This document shows, in pieces, positions 45,638 through 56,574 of a stretch of 64,000 bases of DNA; position 1 is the first letter of the stretch, and the number at the start of each line of letters is the position of its first letter. Position numbers and translations under genes: made by a program. This stretch comes from Adiantum capillus-veneris (taxonomy: Eukaryota > Streptophyta > Polypodiopsida > Polypodiales > Pteridaceae): the NCBI GenBank assembly GCA_014529385.2, contig CM043960.1, positions 73,877,410 through 73,941,409 of the forward strand, in the 5' to 3' direction. The notes beneath the pieces are model-generated. The model saw nothing but the letters and a program-made list of their open reading frames with translations. It was not told where the DNA came from and searched no databases.

Positions 45638-47253
45638 TCTACCCAAGGAAGGGGGGAGTGTTTGTGGACATCCATTATTCACTTGCTTCCCTCTCAACCT
45701 TCCTCCCTGACCTCTTAATCTCCGATCTTAGGGAATGTACATATAAAGCTTTATACTCACAAAAAACAAAAAAATAAAGAGCAAGAGCAATTAGCAAACG
45801 AGTATGCACATTAAAAGTCAAAACATTGACTCAGACCTACACATGTCACATCTGGTACAGTGAAACAGAAACCTATGCCATGAAACACCTTTGATCCTCA
45901 TCACTTGAGTAATGGAGGGTAGGTAAGATTAGTACGATAGGAGTGTTTCTGTTTTAGAGTTGAGTGATTAGAAAAGTTCTCTTTTCCCACTGATGTGCCT
46001 CCTAGAGGTATTGTTTGTGTTTCATAGTGTGTACAGGAACGTGTTGCTGTGGTTAGGATTTGGACCTTCATGGAACCTTCAGATCAAGCGCGACCATCAA
46101 CACAAACAGGTGTTTCTTGTCCATTAGCATTGCCCTTATCTTTTTGCATCCATGTTTGTCTGCCTTGATTGTGATTGGTAGCATAATATTCAACGCATTG
46201 GCTTAGTGTCAAACATTTAATTCAATGTAATGTTTTGTCATAATCACTTGTTTAGGTGTAAAAATCAAGCAGTCCGACTAAGCTAGTTTGACCAAGCTAG
46301 GTGTTAGAGATCTTCTCTTAATACCATGGGGAATGCCTTCCTAATAATCAATGGTTACTTAGGTTCTTAATCCGATTTAGGCAGCATTGTATGAAATGTA
46401 CTAGGGCTTTCTAGTGGGCTTAACCCTAGTGACCTTTAGCTTAAGTATTATAAAGGGAGTTTACTAATGTGATGAGCCTGGGGAGGGTAACAGTGTTATA
46501 TGACCCCCCAAAGTTACAAAATTAAAATGTTGAAAATGAACAAGCAAAAAATCAAAGTGTCACAATGTAAAATTTTAAGCTGGAAGAGAAATCTCAGCTT
46601 GATTTGGTACTTCACTCACGTGTATTGCCTATGGTACTAGAGCCCTAGAGGTTCCCAGTGTGGGCGCTTTTCCTTGAAAAGCAAAAAACCCAAGGCATAC
46701 AAAATAAGCACACACATCATAATTGAATCAATGTGAAAAGACTTTGGGGGGTCAAAGAAAAAGTAATCAGTCAGGCGATGATTTCATGAGAAATTCCCTT
46801 TATGGTAGCTTAACTACAAGGTCTTCTAGATATAGCCTCTAGTCAGCCCTCGAACATGAATACTTGGCTCTCGCGATTAAACAATTTAATTGACCACAGA
46901 AAATTAAGAAGCTTACCCATGGTATTAATATTCGATCTCTAGTGCCTTTCGACCGTCAAATTAGCGACCCCATACTTGTTTAATTTTTTACCTTTACATC
47001 TGTTTATGCATTTGATTACATTGAAATTTAATGTTCATTGCTAACAAATTGTTTGAAATTCTTTGACCAATCAATTTTTCTACCTAAAACTGCATATGCT
47101 TTTTAAGAGAATGCCATTACTGTGCCAATGTTGTTTGATTTTGCAGTGACTGAAGAAGGCTAAGGACATTCATCTCAAATGCTCTTCCACCTCGACGAAC
47201 TAGCTTCAACTCAATAGCTTCCGAGGATGGAATCTACATCAGGAAGGGGGGCA
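45638..47253 (+). other. Non-coding 3' region with polypurine tracts
   Basis: 1.6 kb without sustained frames. AGGAAGGGGGG occurs at 45,646-45,656 just after the stop, and the same 11-mer at 47,241-47,251 directly before the 3' LTR; only the second is positioned to prime the plus strand. The first is followed by TGTTTGTGG, like an LTR start, suggesting a former end or a central priming site. Confidence 0.7.
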
Positions 47254-47836
47254 TGTTAACCCTCATGGCACACGGACACCCTATCGCCTACGATGGACGC
47301 GTATTATGTATTATTTAGAGTCAGGTACCGGGCTTGTCGGACCAATAGGAAAAGGGTAAGAGTGATCGCCGATGACAGGTGCACTCTAACTGGGACATTC
47401 AAGGGATTAGTTGGCTAAGCATGGGCGCCCAAGTGTGAATGGGATGAGCTCCTATAAAAGCCAACTAAACCTAATTTTTACTCATTCTCTCATTTGTGCA
47501 ATAGAAGAGTGCTCTTGCTCCATCTCCATCTCCATCTTCTTCTTCTTCACCTCCTTGTGTGTGTGTGTGTGAGAGAGAGAGAGAGGGAGAGTGTGTGTGC
47601 GATCGAGCATTACGAAGGCACGACGGCGGCGAAGCGGTTGAGCGTGGCACGACTGCAGCTTCTTCTTCATCGCGGCGAGGAATCCACCACGAAGGCGAGC
47701 GTGGAGCGGTGAGTGACACACCCTTTGCTCTCTTGAGCTTGCTAGTTTAGGCTTGTTGTGTGCTTGGAGCCGTTTGTGGCTCGCATACGGTGTATTGGCA
47801 AGTCCCTTGCTTCGACAGTGCGGCAAGGAGCGCACA
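47254..47836 (+). repeat. 3' LTR of the gag-protease element
   Basis: 583 bp copy of 38,794-39,376 with about eleven single-base differences by eye, hence a recent insertion. Ends GCGCACA and is followed by the target duplication CCTAT. Confidence 0.95.
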
Positions 47837-47886
47837 CCTATTATTTACAAGAAAATACAAAAAATCTTTGCAAAATCAACTACTTT

Positions 47887-48130
47887 TCTTGTAAATTCTT
47901 TGAAGCTTGTTTTGCTTGTAACTTGTTCTCCTTTTGGCATGGTTGACCTGAATTTGAACCACATGCTATACACACTATGGGAAACACTCTAGTCAAGTCT
48001 AGACTTGTTTCTCTTGTAAATTCTTTGAAGCTTTTTTTGCTTGTAACTTGCTCTCCTTTTGGTATGTTTGACTTGAAGTTGAACCACATGCTATATACAC
48101 TATGGGAAACACTCTAGTCAAGTCTAGATG
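47887..48130. repeat. Two tandem 125 bp units
   Basis: TCTTGTAAATTCTTTGAAGC begins at 47,887 and again at 48,012; each copy continues through ACACTATGGGAAACACTCTAG. The copies differ at about ten sites. Confidence 0.85.
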
Positions 48131-51100
48131 GGTCATTATGTAGAGCTGACAATAATCGCCAATATGTCTCTACACACAATGCATAGTTTTGACTTCACCA
48201 TGGTGTTCCTTAGGTCTAGTATATGGCCTTGGAAAATTTCCAAGTGATTTGATTAATTGGATCTCAAGTTATGCACCTTTTATGGTTTGTCTGAATAGTT
48301 TTTAAAAAAATGGTTGAGTTTCTAGAGCTTCTCTCTTTTGAATCCCAAAATTTCACCACAAGTTTGTCTCAATGTATACTACCTTGCTGTCAAGTCATAT
48401 TCACCTTTTACAGAGCACTACCCTTGTAAGCCCTTGTACAAACTATCACAGATCTTGGACTTCAAAATGTCTAGATTTAGACCCAAAAAGTGTCTCTCCA
48501 AAAACTCTACAATTGTCTAACCTTTAGGGTATGGGATTGATTTTTGACTCCAAATGACCCACAAACTTATAAGGGTACTTGTAATGATCTTGTGTACAAG
48601 ACTGTCAAGTCAAAATATGCTACCATGTAGGACTATAAATAATCATGATTATTTACATTCGTAAATATGGACAATCAAACAATGTCACCTAGTTTCTCTT
48701 GACGTTTAACATTAGGAAGAGGATGGGGTCTAGGAGGGCCTCTTTATTTGCCATGAGATTATGTAGGTGATTAACATTTTGACAAATAGAAACATGCCAT
48801 GTGTGCACAAATGGTGGGTGTGTAAGAGTGGTCAAAGGATGCACTTTTCCCCCCAAAAAGGGTGGGGCGAACAACTTTATCCTTTTTAGCCTTCCATAAC
48901 TCCTTCACATGATCTTCGATTTGAGCGGAGATTATAATTTGTATTCTATACGCCAAGCTCTTTCCATAGATATGTTACATGATATGGTTATGCCCGCTAC
49001 ATTTTAAATTTCATTTTGGGGGGGAAGTTTGAATTCAAATAAACTAGCCGTTTTGTTTGTTTAAATTCAAATATTGTCATTTGATTGCTTTCTTAATACT
49101 AAAGATTTGACTCTCTTAAACTGCCAAATAAAGAGGCCCTCCCAGACCCCATTCTCTTCCTAATGAACCACTTTGCCCAAGTTTCACTAAATTTGGACCA
49201 TGTTTTGTTATTGAAATGCACTTTTTCTCCCAACTTTTGTCTCTTTTTTGCAATTTTTAGTGTTTTGTCTTGGTTTAATGTCCAATTGACAAACAATTTT
49301 GCAAGCACCCTACCAAATGATGTGCAAACATTGTAGACAACCATTGAGATCAAGATTTGTCAAATCTCATCTCAAGACAATAATTGTAGTTATTTCTTTA
49401 GAGTAAAATATGAACCATGTTTGGTATGGAGCTTGGTCTTGTGTTTGTCAACACCCTTTGTGAAGAGAAATCAACTTTTTATGCAAATTGATTATTCTAC
49501 AAAAAAGCAATCTATGCCACTAGGTCGTTTTAAACAAATATTGACTGAGCACATTAAATATGGTATATGATCACTCACCAACTTCATGGATGGTGTTGTA
49601 CAATTTTCTAACATGCACTGATGTTGTCCTAGGTATAGGTTTATGAGAGATGATAATAATCGTGATTATTGTCCACTGCCAAAAATGTTGATTTTTCAAA
49701 TTTGGCTTGTTGCTTTGGATTTGTTTTGCAAATATGCATCAAATTATCATATAAAAGATACCAATTTCACTTTTTCAATGTCAAGTACAAGTCACGACTA
49801 CTTCAAACTCTATGAAATGAGGAAGATCACACAACTCCTCATGCCCCTTGCCTTCCACATAGTCCCTCTCCTCCCCTATCTCTTCCGCATAGTACCTATC
49901 CTCCCCTATTTCTTCCACCCAACCCACTTGCCGCTCATCCCCACCTCTTCTTTGCTCCACTTCCATCCCTACCATTCCCACCAGTTCCTTCACATTGTCC
50001 ATTCACTCTATCCGTACATTTACCCCATCTGTCGTTGCACCAACCCCTTTCTCCTCACCCTCACCTTGTATTCCCTTTTCCACCTCCACCTTTTTGCTAC
50101 ACACCCATTACACATTTCTCTATCTTTCACCCACCTATGTCATAACTTCACCGTCTATCTTTGATGCATAAGTACATGTCTTTCACATGACATGGAGCAT
50201 ACACCACATACAATGGCTATTGTGGTGACCATCCAGCCCCACTAGAATCTCTACCATCTACCACCCCTAGTGATCCCCCCACTTAGTAGGGTTCCAAGCC
50301 TACCAATGGTGGTGTCTCATCAAGAGGTGAAGGAAACGTTGCATGTAGCCAAGGGGATGGTAAGTATCTTAGCGACTTGGTGTTTATGGATAATTCAGAA
50401 GTGCAAAAAAAGAGGATGACAATGTTGAAGAGGCCCTTGAGGACGTTGACCCTATTTAGAATCCCTTGCAACATATTGAGGAGCTTGCTCTTGCTTCGTG
50501 GGATATTGAACATGGCCTTATTGTCCAGTCTCACTCTACTACTGGACAATTTTAGTTGATGGCCCGAACTTGTGCTACCTATATGGGGGAATCACTCACG
50601 TTGGCATGGCTAATCGAGATGAGTCAGATCATCTTGCTTGTCCAAGATTTGTTGTGCATGCCTATCTAAGAGTATGGAATTGGGCAAAGGAGTATTATTT
50701 ATGGCCACCTTATGATAGCTGATTCTCTCGTTAGAGTCATATGTAGGAGGCAACTTAGCATGTCATTTGTCTTCAATTACTATGCTGGATTGCTTATCTA
50801 GATAGTGGATGGAGGAATCTTAGTTTCTCACCCATGAAAGAGTCAATTCCTTTGATGATCAAGAGAATATGACTATTACCAATCTTGACATGACTTGTAA
50901 TATCTAGATAAGTGTACAAGAACAAAGATTTCTAACCCCAAAATATTTTTCAAAGAATAGATTTCAAAACCTTTACTTGGGTTATGACCATTCATCTTGG
51001 GATTAGAGAGGAGAGTAGATTACGCTCGGGGTGGTGCACCTTTAAGAAACTATCCATATAACGTGCGTTCAAAGGGTATTAAAAAGAACTTTTACTTACA

Positions 51101-52160
51101 TGCTTAAGGTTAAAAAAAATGACCCCTTTTTCTTCAAAAAATTATGATTTTTTCTCTAAAATCAATTAAAAAACCCCTTCTGTTGATATAATCCTATTAG
51201 AATTTTGAAATTATGGCAACTAAAAAAATCCATTCATTTGAAATCACATGGTAACTTACATGTCTAAGAGGTGGAGGATTGGTCTTTGCCAGCATCCCAA
51301 ACTAGTGAAAGCTTCAAGAATAGGTTGTTTCATGATATACAGAAGTCCCTCAAGTATTCGATTGCTACAAAGATTGTTAGGCTCAATTTATTTATGCTTA
51401 TTGAAGTGTTTGTAGATTTATTCTTTGATGAGCAAATAAGAAGGACCACAACAATGTTCATTTTCAAGTCTGAGAGCTGTTAAGAATTTTTAGATGATAA
51501 ATGGGATAGAAAACAGTCGGATGGCAAAATCTGTATTTTGCAAAAGAAGTCCATAATAATCTCTCATAATTTCATAGTATCATTTTACTATTTTAGACAT
51601 CATCTTCTTAGTGGGCATCTTAATCCACTTGACCAAGATATAGAGTCTAACTGAGAACAAACCTTTAGCAATGGAGATCTACTTTCGAGAGAGCCTATTT
51701 ACTATGATGGACACAATGTCAAGTACAACTAATGGACAGATTAGGGTAGATCTTACATATGAAGATCTGCCACTGCTGCCACAAGTGTATGCATTTTAGT
51801 TTCAACAATAGAAAGGTTCTAACTAAATCAAGAAATTTCACTTGTTTTCAATGCCTTAAATTTATATATACTAGCACTTTGATTTCCTCACGTTCCAAGA
51901 CGCAAGGAGAGAAAAACATTGTGCAAAGAGTCCCTCTCAAATACACTTCACTTGATTGCTTCAACCGGAGGCTAGGTCACAAACCATGTGCAGGCAATGA
52001 GTGCACCCAAGATGTACACCCCAAAATGATTAATACAAAGACATTTTGTGACGTTCATACATTGTCTCAAGATCACAAGCTCTCTATTTTCTCAAGGCTT
52101 TATACATTGTAATTTTTTATTCAAAATTTATACAAAGGGGCGATGATTACTACCTCCTGG
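48131..52160. other. Long stretch without a supported gene
   Basis: Contains a 173-codon open frame at 49,643-50,164 that is pyrimidine-rich, His/Pro/Leu biased and like no protein family; I regard it as chance. Some short pieces near 50,580-50,800 and 51,690-52,080 look like worn coding sequence, but no domain can be named. Confidence 0.45.
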
Positions 52161-52168
52161 ACGTGTTG

Positions 52169-52580
52169 CTACCACTGTTCCCCTGCCCCTCTGCCTCGGT
52201 TGCTACCACTACTCGCCTGTCCCCGTCCCCTGTTGCTACCACTGCTCCCTTGCCCTCTCCCCAGATTGCTGCTCCTTATCCCTCGGGGGACAGTGGTATC
52301 GGGTGCCCTTTCATGTCTCTTGGATGCATGGGCTTCGTCCATGGCGTCCCATGCATCTTGAACCTGTGAAGCTTCACTCTGTTCTCTCTCTTGACGTTGA
52401 TGTGTAACCCAATCCTCTACTTCTGTGGTGTCCACATAATGTTGATTGATTGCTTCTTCCATGTCTCAAACCTCATCTTGAGTCTGTTGATACCTCTGCG
52501 TCATTTCTTCGATGTGGGCTTGTTCAAACTCCTCAGCTCGTGCGCTTTTTTCTCTTGACCAACTATGCACCAAATTTATA
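52169..52580 (-). pseudogene. Coiled-coil protein with RG-repeat tail, fragment
   Basis: On the - strand a frame with one internal stop reads RAEEFEQAHIEEMTQRYQQ, then from an ATG at 52,462 MEEAINQHYVDTTEV and HQRQEREQSEASQVQDA, and ends in three units of about 11 residues with SSGSNRGRGQ. The first part looks like an amphipathic acidic helix, the tail like an RNA-binding RG region. Family unknown; a transposase or gag C-terminus is possible. Confidence 0.45.
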
Positions 52581-53204
52581 ATATGTTGAATGGCGATACA
52601 AAAAAATTGTGCACATCATAAGGGTTGTAGTTGTGTAACTGAAGGTCCTATAGATGCGTGATAATGAGAAAGTAAGTAAAGAAGTATCTTCTTTTCATAA
52701 AGGCATTGCAATGATACAACACTTAAACAATATGCCTACTTACGTTTGGTACATCCAAAATTTGACTTAGAAGGAGCATAGCATTCATACACATCCTCCA
52801 TCCACAGCTAAAATCATCAATCTGAGTGGACATGCTGATGCGTTGATGCTCAGTGGGGCCAGCACCTACATCATGTTCTAACAAAATGTGCTCCACACAA
52901 CAAATAAATTTTCTCATGGAACTACTTACATAAGCACTTGCTCAGTAGGGCATTAGAAATAGACACTACATGCAAAAGCATAAAGATAATCCTTACGCCT
53001 TTATACGCCCATGGAATCCCCTGCTTTTCTCCGAGTTTTTGTATTAGATGACCTTCGCTTCAATGTCAAATGATAGTAGACTCCAACGTTCACTACACAA
53101 AAAGAAAACATCAAAACTATCAACAATGAGAAATAGCAAGACCCTAAATCCAACATAGCTTTGCATACCGACACAAAACCCACGTTTGATTGTAGGTAGT
53201 GAAT
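52581..53204. other. No recognisable feature
   Basis: AT-rich, with only short open frames on the - strand (52,723-52,917) that I cannot assign. It may hold introns or further decayed exons of the neighbouring - strand sequences. Confidence 0.4.
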
Positions 53205-53597
53205 GACCAGAAAGCGCGCTAGATCCTAGTTTACTCTACTGAAACAACCCAACAACGTCAAAAATGACATTCCATTTTTCTGAAGCATAGGCGATATAAA
53301 AGGATCTATTACATAGATTTTGTCATGTACATTTGCAGGCAGAAGCAAGATAGCATGCCTGAAATGAAAAAGAACTATCCTTTAGATTGGTTACTGCAGT
53401 GACCAGAAAGCATGCTAGATCCCAGTTTACTCTGCTGAACCAACCCAACAGTGTTAGAAATGACATTCCATTGTTCTGAAGCATAGGCGATATAAGTGGA
53501 TCTATTATATAGATTTTGTCCTGCACATTTGCAGGCAAAATCAAGATAGCATGCCTGACATGAAAAAGAAATTTTCTTTAGATTGGTTACTGGATAT
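53205..53597. repeat. Two tandem 196 bp units
   Basis: GACCAGAAAGC.CGCTAGATCC-type sequence begins at 53,205 and again at 53,401. Both copies run through CATAGGCGATATAA and GATTTTGTC to GATTGGTTACTG, with about fifteen differences. Confidence 0.8.
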
Positions 53598-54032
53598 ATA
53601 GAGATAGGTCATAACAAAGCGAATATGGATCTTGAAACAGTCATCTAAGTCCCTGATTGCTTGGTTCTGACCCAGTTCAATACCAAGAAAATAGTTGCCT
53701 TAAAGATATCCAAGTGTCTCTATTCACTTGGTACTGACCTCAAACTAAGGTCAATACCGAGCGAATAGCAACCTTGTAAATTTTTTAAGGGTCCCTATTC
53801 AATTGGTACTAACCTTGAAAGCGTCACACAATGAACCTTATCTTTACCACATAGCAGTGTGGACGACTACATCCGTTGCGTTGGCATTGGAGAAGTCATG
53901 CATGCAGAGAAAATACTGTCCATCGAGGTTGATAATGGAGGCCTCCTCTGATCGTCCGAGAAGAGGATTATGTGCTCAAAGAGGTGCTTAATTGACAAGA
54001 ATTTGTAGTTACTGTTTGTTTTCTTTGTTGAT
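53598..54032. other. Interspersed short repeats
   Basis: The phrase CTATTCACTTGGTACTGACC and variants recur near 53,660, 53,720, 53,792, and again at 55,030 and 55,168 further right. No gene seen. Confidence 0.5.
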
Positions 54033-54536
54033 CTAATCTACAATATGCCAGTCTTCTTGGACACGTTCTTGCTCTTCACTGGTTGGACCCATCAAAGAGG
54101 TATTTGCTTGTTGCTTCTCTTGAGAAGTCTCTGGCCCTACCTCACTGGGCTCTTCTCTTATCGGCTCAGGGTCTGAATTGGGCGGGCTTTTCCCTGGTCG
54201 ACTCTGGTTGATGGGTTGTGCGATCCTCTCTCTCCTCCCTACTAGGCTCTCATTCTACCTTTGCAAGTTCCTCTCTCATTGGCTCATGCTCTAACCCGGT
54301 TTCTCTTTCTTGGTGGTCTCTGTCTCTACCTGTGCGGGCTTGGGCTTTGTCTCTACCTGTGAAGGCTCCTCCGTGACGTGCTCAGGCTCCTCCCTCTCGA
54401 CACGTGACCTTGTCTGTTTGTTGCTATCACCCCTTGAATGCTTTTCGTGTTGTGGAGGAGGATGGAGGGGGGGGGGGATGTTAAGAATATCCATTGTCCT
54501 GTTGTTCCGGATTGGCACTGGCTAAAGCAGCCTATC
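54033..54536 (-). pseudogene. Glu/Pro-rich repetitive tail in frame with the H3-like domain
   Basis: The frame of the histone-like domain continues after its stop for 168 codons to a TAG at 54,033-54,035, with about five stops on the way. It contains recurring EEP phrases: REEPEHVTEEPSQVE, then PEPIREEPSEVG, plus KPKPAQVETETTKKEK. A proline run comes from a run of 12 G/C at 54,468-54,479. The lasting frame suggests it was once translated with the domain before it, or as the next exon. Confidence 0.45.
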
Positions 54537-54905
54537 CTAGTGAAAACACAGCCTACAGAGGGTGTCAAAATCCCTGGGCATAATCGTAACACTATGCGCA
54601 TGGGCCACCAGGATGTAGCCATCACGGAAAAATTCAACGAGGTAATCCTCTGCAATCTCTTGCAGGCAGAGAAGAGCACTGTTGGACCATCGCATGTCCA
54701 CTCTCTAATTCTTGCATATCTCTCGCACCACTTGTTGAAAGAGAATCCTTGGACTGGCTGGTTGCATGTGCCTTTTGATCCTACGCAACTCCTGTAGGAT
54801 GCATTTGTGGGCTTCGTATCGGCGTCTTCTTGCTTGATCATGCAAGGACTCACATGTTGCCCTTCTAGATATGGCCTTTCCATGAGACATATCTACAAAC
54901 AACCT
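54537..54905 (-). pseudogene. Histone H3-like fold, one internal stop
   Basis: On the - strand the frame reads RRYEAHKCILQELRRIKRH, LFQQVVREICKN, stop (54,705-54,707), RVDMRWSNSALLCLQEI, AEDYLVEFFRDG, VTIMPRDFDTL. Every block of the H3 core is present in order and without length change: alpha-N helix, alpha-1, loop 1, alpha-2 (ALLCLQEIAEDYLV) and the VTIMP-[KR]-D block of alpha-3. W in loop 1, AEDYLV and RDF recall centromeric H3 variants, but loop 1 has the canonical length. The tail before it (ISRRATCES) is short and basic. A good acceptor site (TTTCTTTCTTAG) ends at about 54,905, so this may be an exon. The C-terminus (LCRLCFH, then stop) differs from known H3s. Confidence 0.65.
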
Positions 54906-55610
54906 AAGAAAGAAACAACCATATTATGTGAGCAAATTTTACTTTCACATAAGGGGATCCATGCGTCAAACACAACTACAAATATGGTCAGTATCAAGCA
55001 ATCCAGAGCATCAAATACAATAATGAAGCCCCTATTCACTTGGCACTGACCTTGCAAATTTGAACTGACGAAAAGAATAAAAGATCTACAAATAGAATAA
55101 TGGGAACACAACTGTAAGGAAGATGGTTAGTACGAAAAGCGAATCAGAACCTGAAACACAGTTCTACCGCCCCTATTCGCTTGTGACCTTTCAAATTTGA
55201 ACTACAAAAAAGAATGATAGGATACCTGAGAATTGTGTAGAGATAGATCTACATTGACAAGTTGAGGCAGAAGAGGATGCAGCAAGTGGGCGGGAGTACT
55301 TGTCCTTTTACTGTTTTCATACTATGCGAAGGCTTAGCTGGGATAGGGGTAGAGTTAAAATGCAAGTCGAGAGCAGAATAACGCTCGAAGGCGGGGCTAC
55401 CTGCCTCTAAACTTTGGACCATGTGCATAGTTTCTATTTTCATGACGTTTGGGGGACCATATTGCATGAGAATATGAGTCCATTTATTGGGTTTACACTA
55501 GTTTTCCTTGTGTGATGGCCAATCCACATGTCCTTTTGGAGTTAGCGGTCGGCATCACCATCTCCAAATAGGAGAAACAAATCGGCCTTGTCTTTTTTGT
55601 GATCTTGCTT
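54906..55610. other. No firm feature; possible intron and upstream exon
   Basis: On the - strand a polypyrimidine-AG precedes the H3-like frame, so an intron may lie here. A 72-codon frame at 55,249-55,467 could be an exon but matches nothing known. Confidence 0.35.
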
Positions 55611-56555
55611 TGTTGACCGTTGGGTCAACAACACAACATAACTCAAGTTTCGTACCAAAGTCTTATCTTTTGCGAGTTATGAAATGCTACGGATTATGGC
55701 TATAAACGTCATTTGTAATGAGTAGTTATTCTAGTTTCAGAAGCCGGGGTGCAATTGCACTTCCAGATTGTAAATACAAATCCATTTGACCCTTTCAACC
55801 CCATTTTTGGTTAAACCCAAGGTAGCCTTAGTATATAAGGTACCTAGGTCATTTTGTAAAGAGACTTTTTCATAATCAAAAACTTTAGCGCTACCGTCTA
55901 CTGTGTGTGAGAGAGAAAGAGAGTGAGTGTGAGCTTCATCCTCTTGCTACGCCCGGCTCGCTCAACACATTGGCGATCCAACTGCACCATTTCTATAGGC
56001 TCGGAGAGAGCTACGCAACAACGCCAAGCATTCCACGCGAGACGAAGCGCACACGCCGACGCATCTACGAGCTATTTGTGGCCGTAAGTGTATCAAACGA
56101 TGTCTATTTTTTGCGTGCTAGTATTCTATAAAATCTTGGCGACATAAGCTACGCATAGGAACTCATAAATTTCAGTTTCGGGCACTTTCAAATTTCAGCT
56201 CTGTCATCCTACGTGTTTTCCGCAGATGGGTTTTGAGTGTAGAAGCTTAGGGACAGGTGTATCCTAGTGAGGAGATGGTGTTCCTTAAGTTTCGTACGAA
56301 TCTGGCATGATTAGGTGAGTTACCTTCCGTATGTGTGTATGTGGCTAGGTGTTGTAGTTGAGAGCAGTGAGGTTCTTGATTGTGGTTTAGTTGGCCTGCA
56401 TGAGTGTTGTATGTGTAGGATGGTCTCAGCTTGACAAGCTTAAGAGATTTCCTCCGTGTGCCTATCGTGTCATCTGTGTCCTCGATTGACATTATGTTGA
56501 TCTAGGTCGTGTTTGCATGCACTTCATGGGTGTGTGAGTAGCTTCCCATCCAACA
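55611..56555 (+). repeat. 5' LTR of the second gag-protease element
   Basis: Proposed 945 bp from TGTTGACC to CATCCAACA; the TGTTG/CAACA ends are inverted as expected and the length agrees with the related LTRs at 783 and 36,046. TATA box TATATAAGG at 55,832-55,840, followed by a GAGAGAAAGAGAG tract near 55,910. The right end is secure because of the primer site; the left end is inferred. Confidence 0.7.
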
Positions 56556-56556
56556 T

Positions 56557-56574
56557 TGGCACCGTTGTCGGGGA
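56557..56574 (+). promoter_or_regulatory. Primer site for tRNA-Asp, mutated
   Basis: TGGCACCGTTGTCGGGGA matches the plant tRNA-Asp complement except for two C/G to T/A changes of the kind caused by cytosine deamination. Confidence 0.8.

Larger units (their letters stand above)
38794..47836 (+). mobile_element. Intact-ended non-autonomous gag-protease LTR element
   Basis: 9,043 bp. The target duplication CCTAT flanks it at 38,789-38,793 and 47,837-47,841. It has two 583 bp LTRs with about eleven differences, a tRNA-Asp primer site, a 1.06 kb leader, one long gag-protease frame, 1.6 kb of non-coding sequence, and a polypurine tract. I find no RT, RNase H or integrase anywhere inside, so mobility would need enzymes from another element. 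It resembles the TR-GAG type of plant elements, here with a protease as well. Confidence 0.95.

Noticed and set aside
49643-50164. 173-codon open frame on the + strand
   Set aside because: Strongly pyrimidine-biased DNA gives few stops in this frame; composition (His, Leu, Pro) and lack of motifs argue against a gene.
54459-54485. Purine tract followed by TGTTAAG, possible LTR start
   Set aside because: No repeat partner or LTR-like promoter follows; on the other strand it reads as a proline run in the H3-tail frame. Left open but not called.
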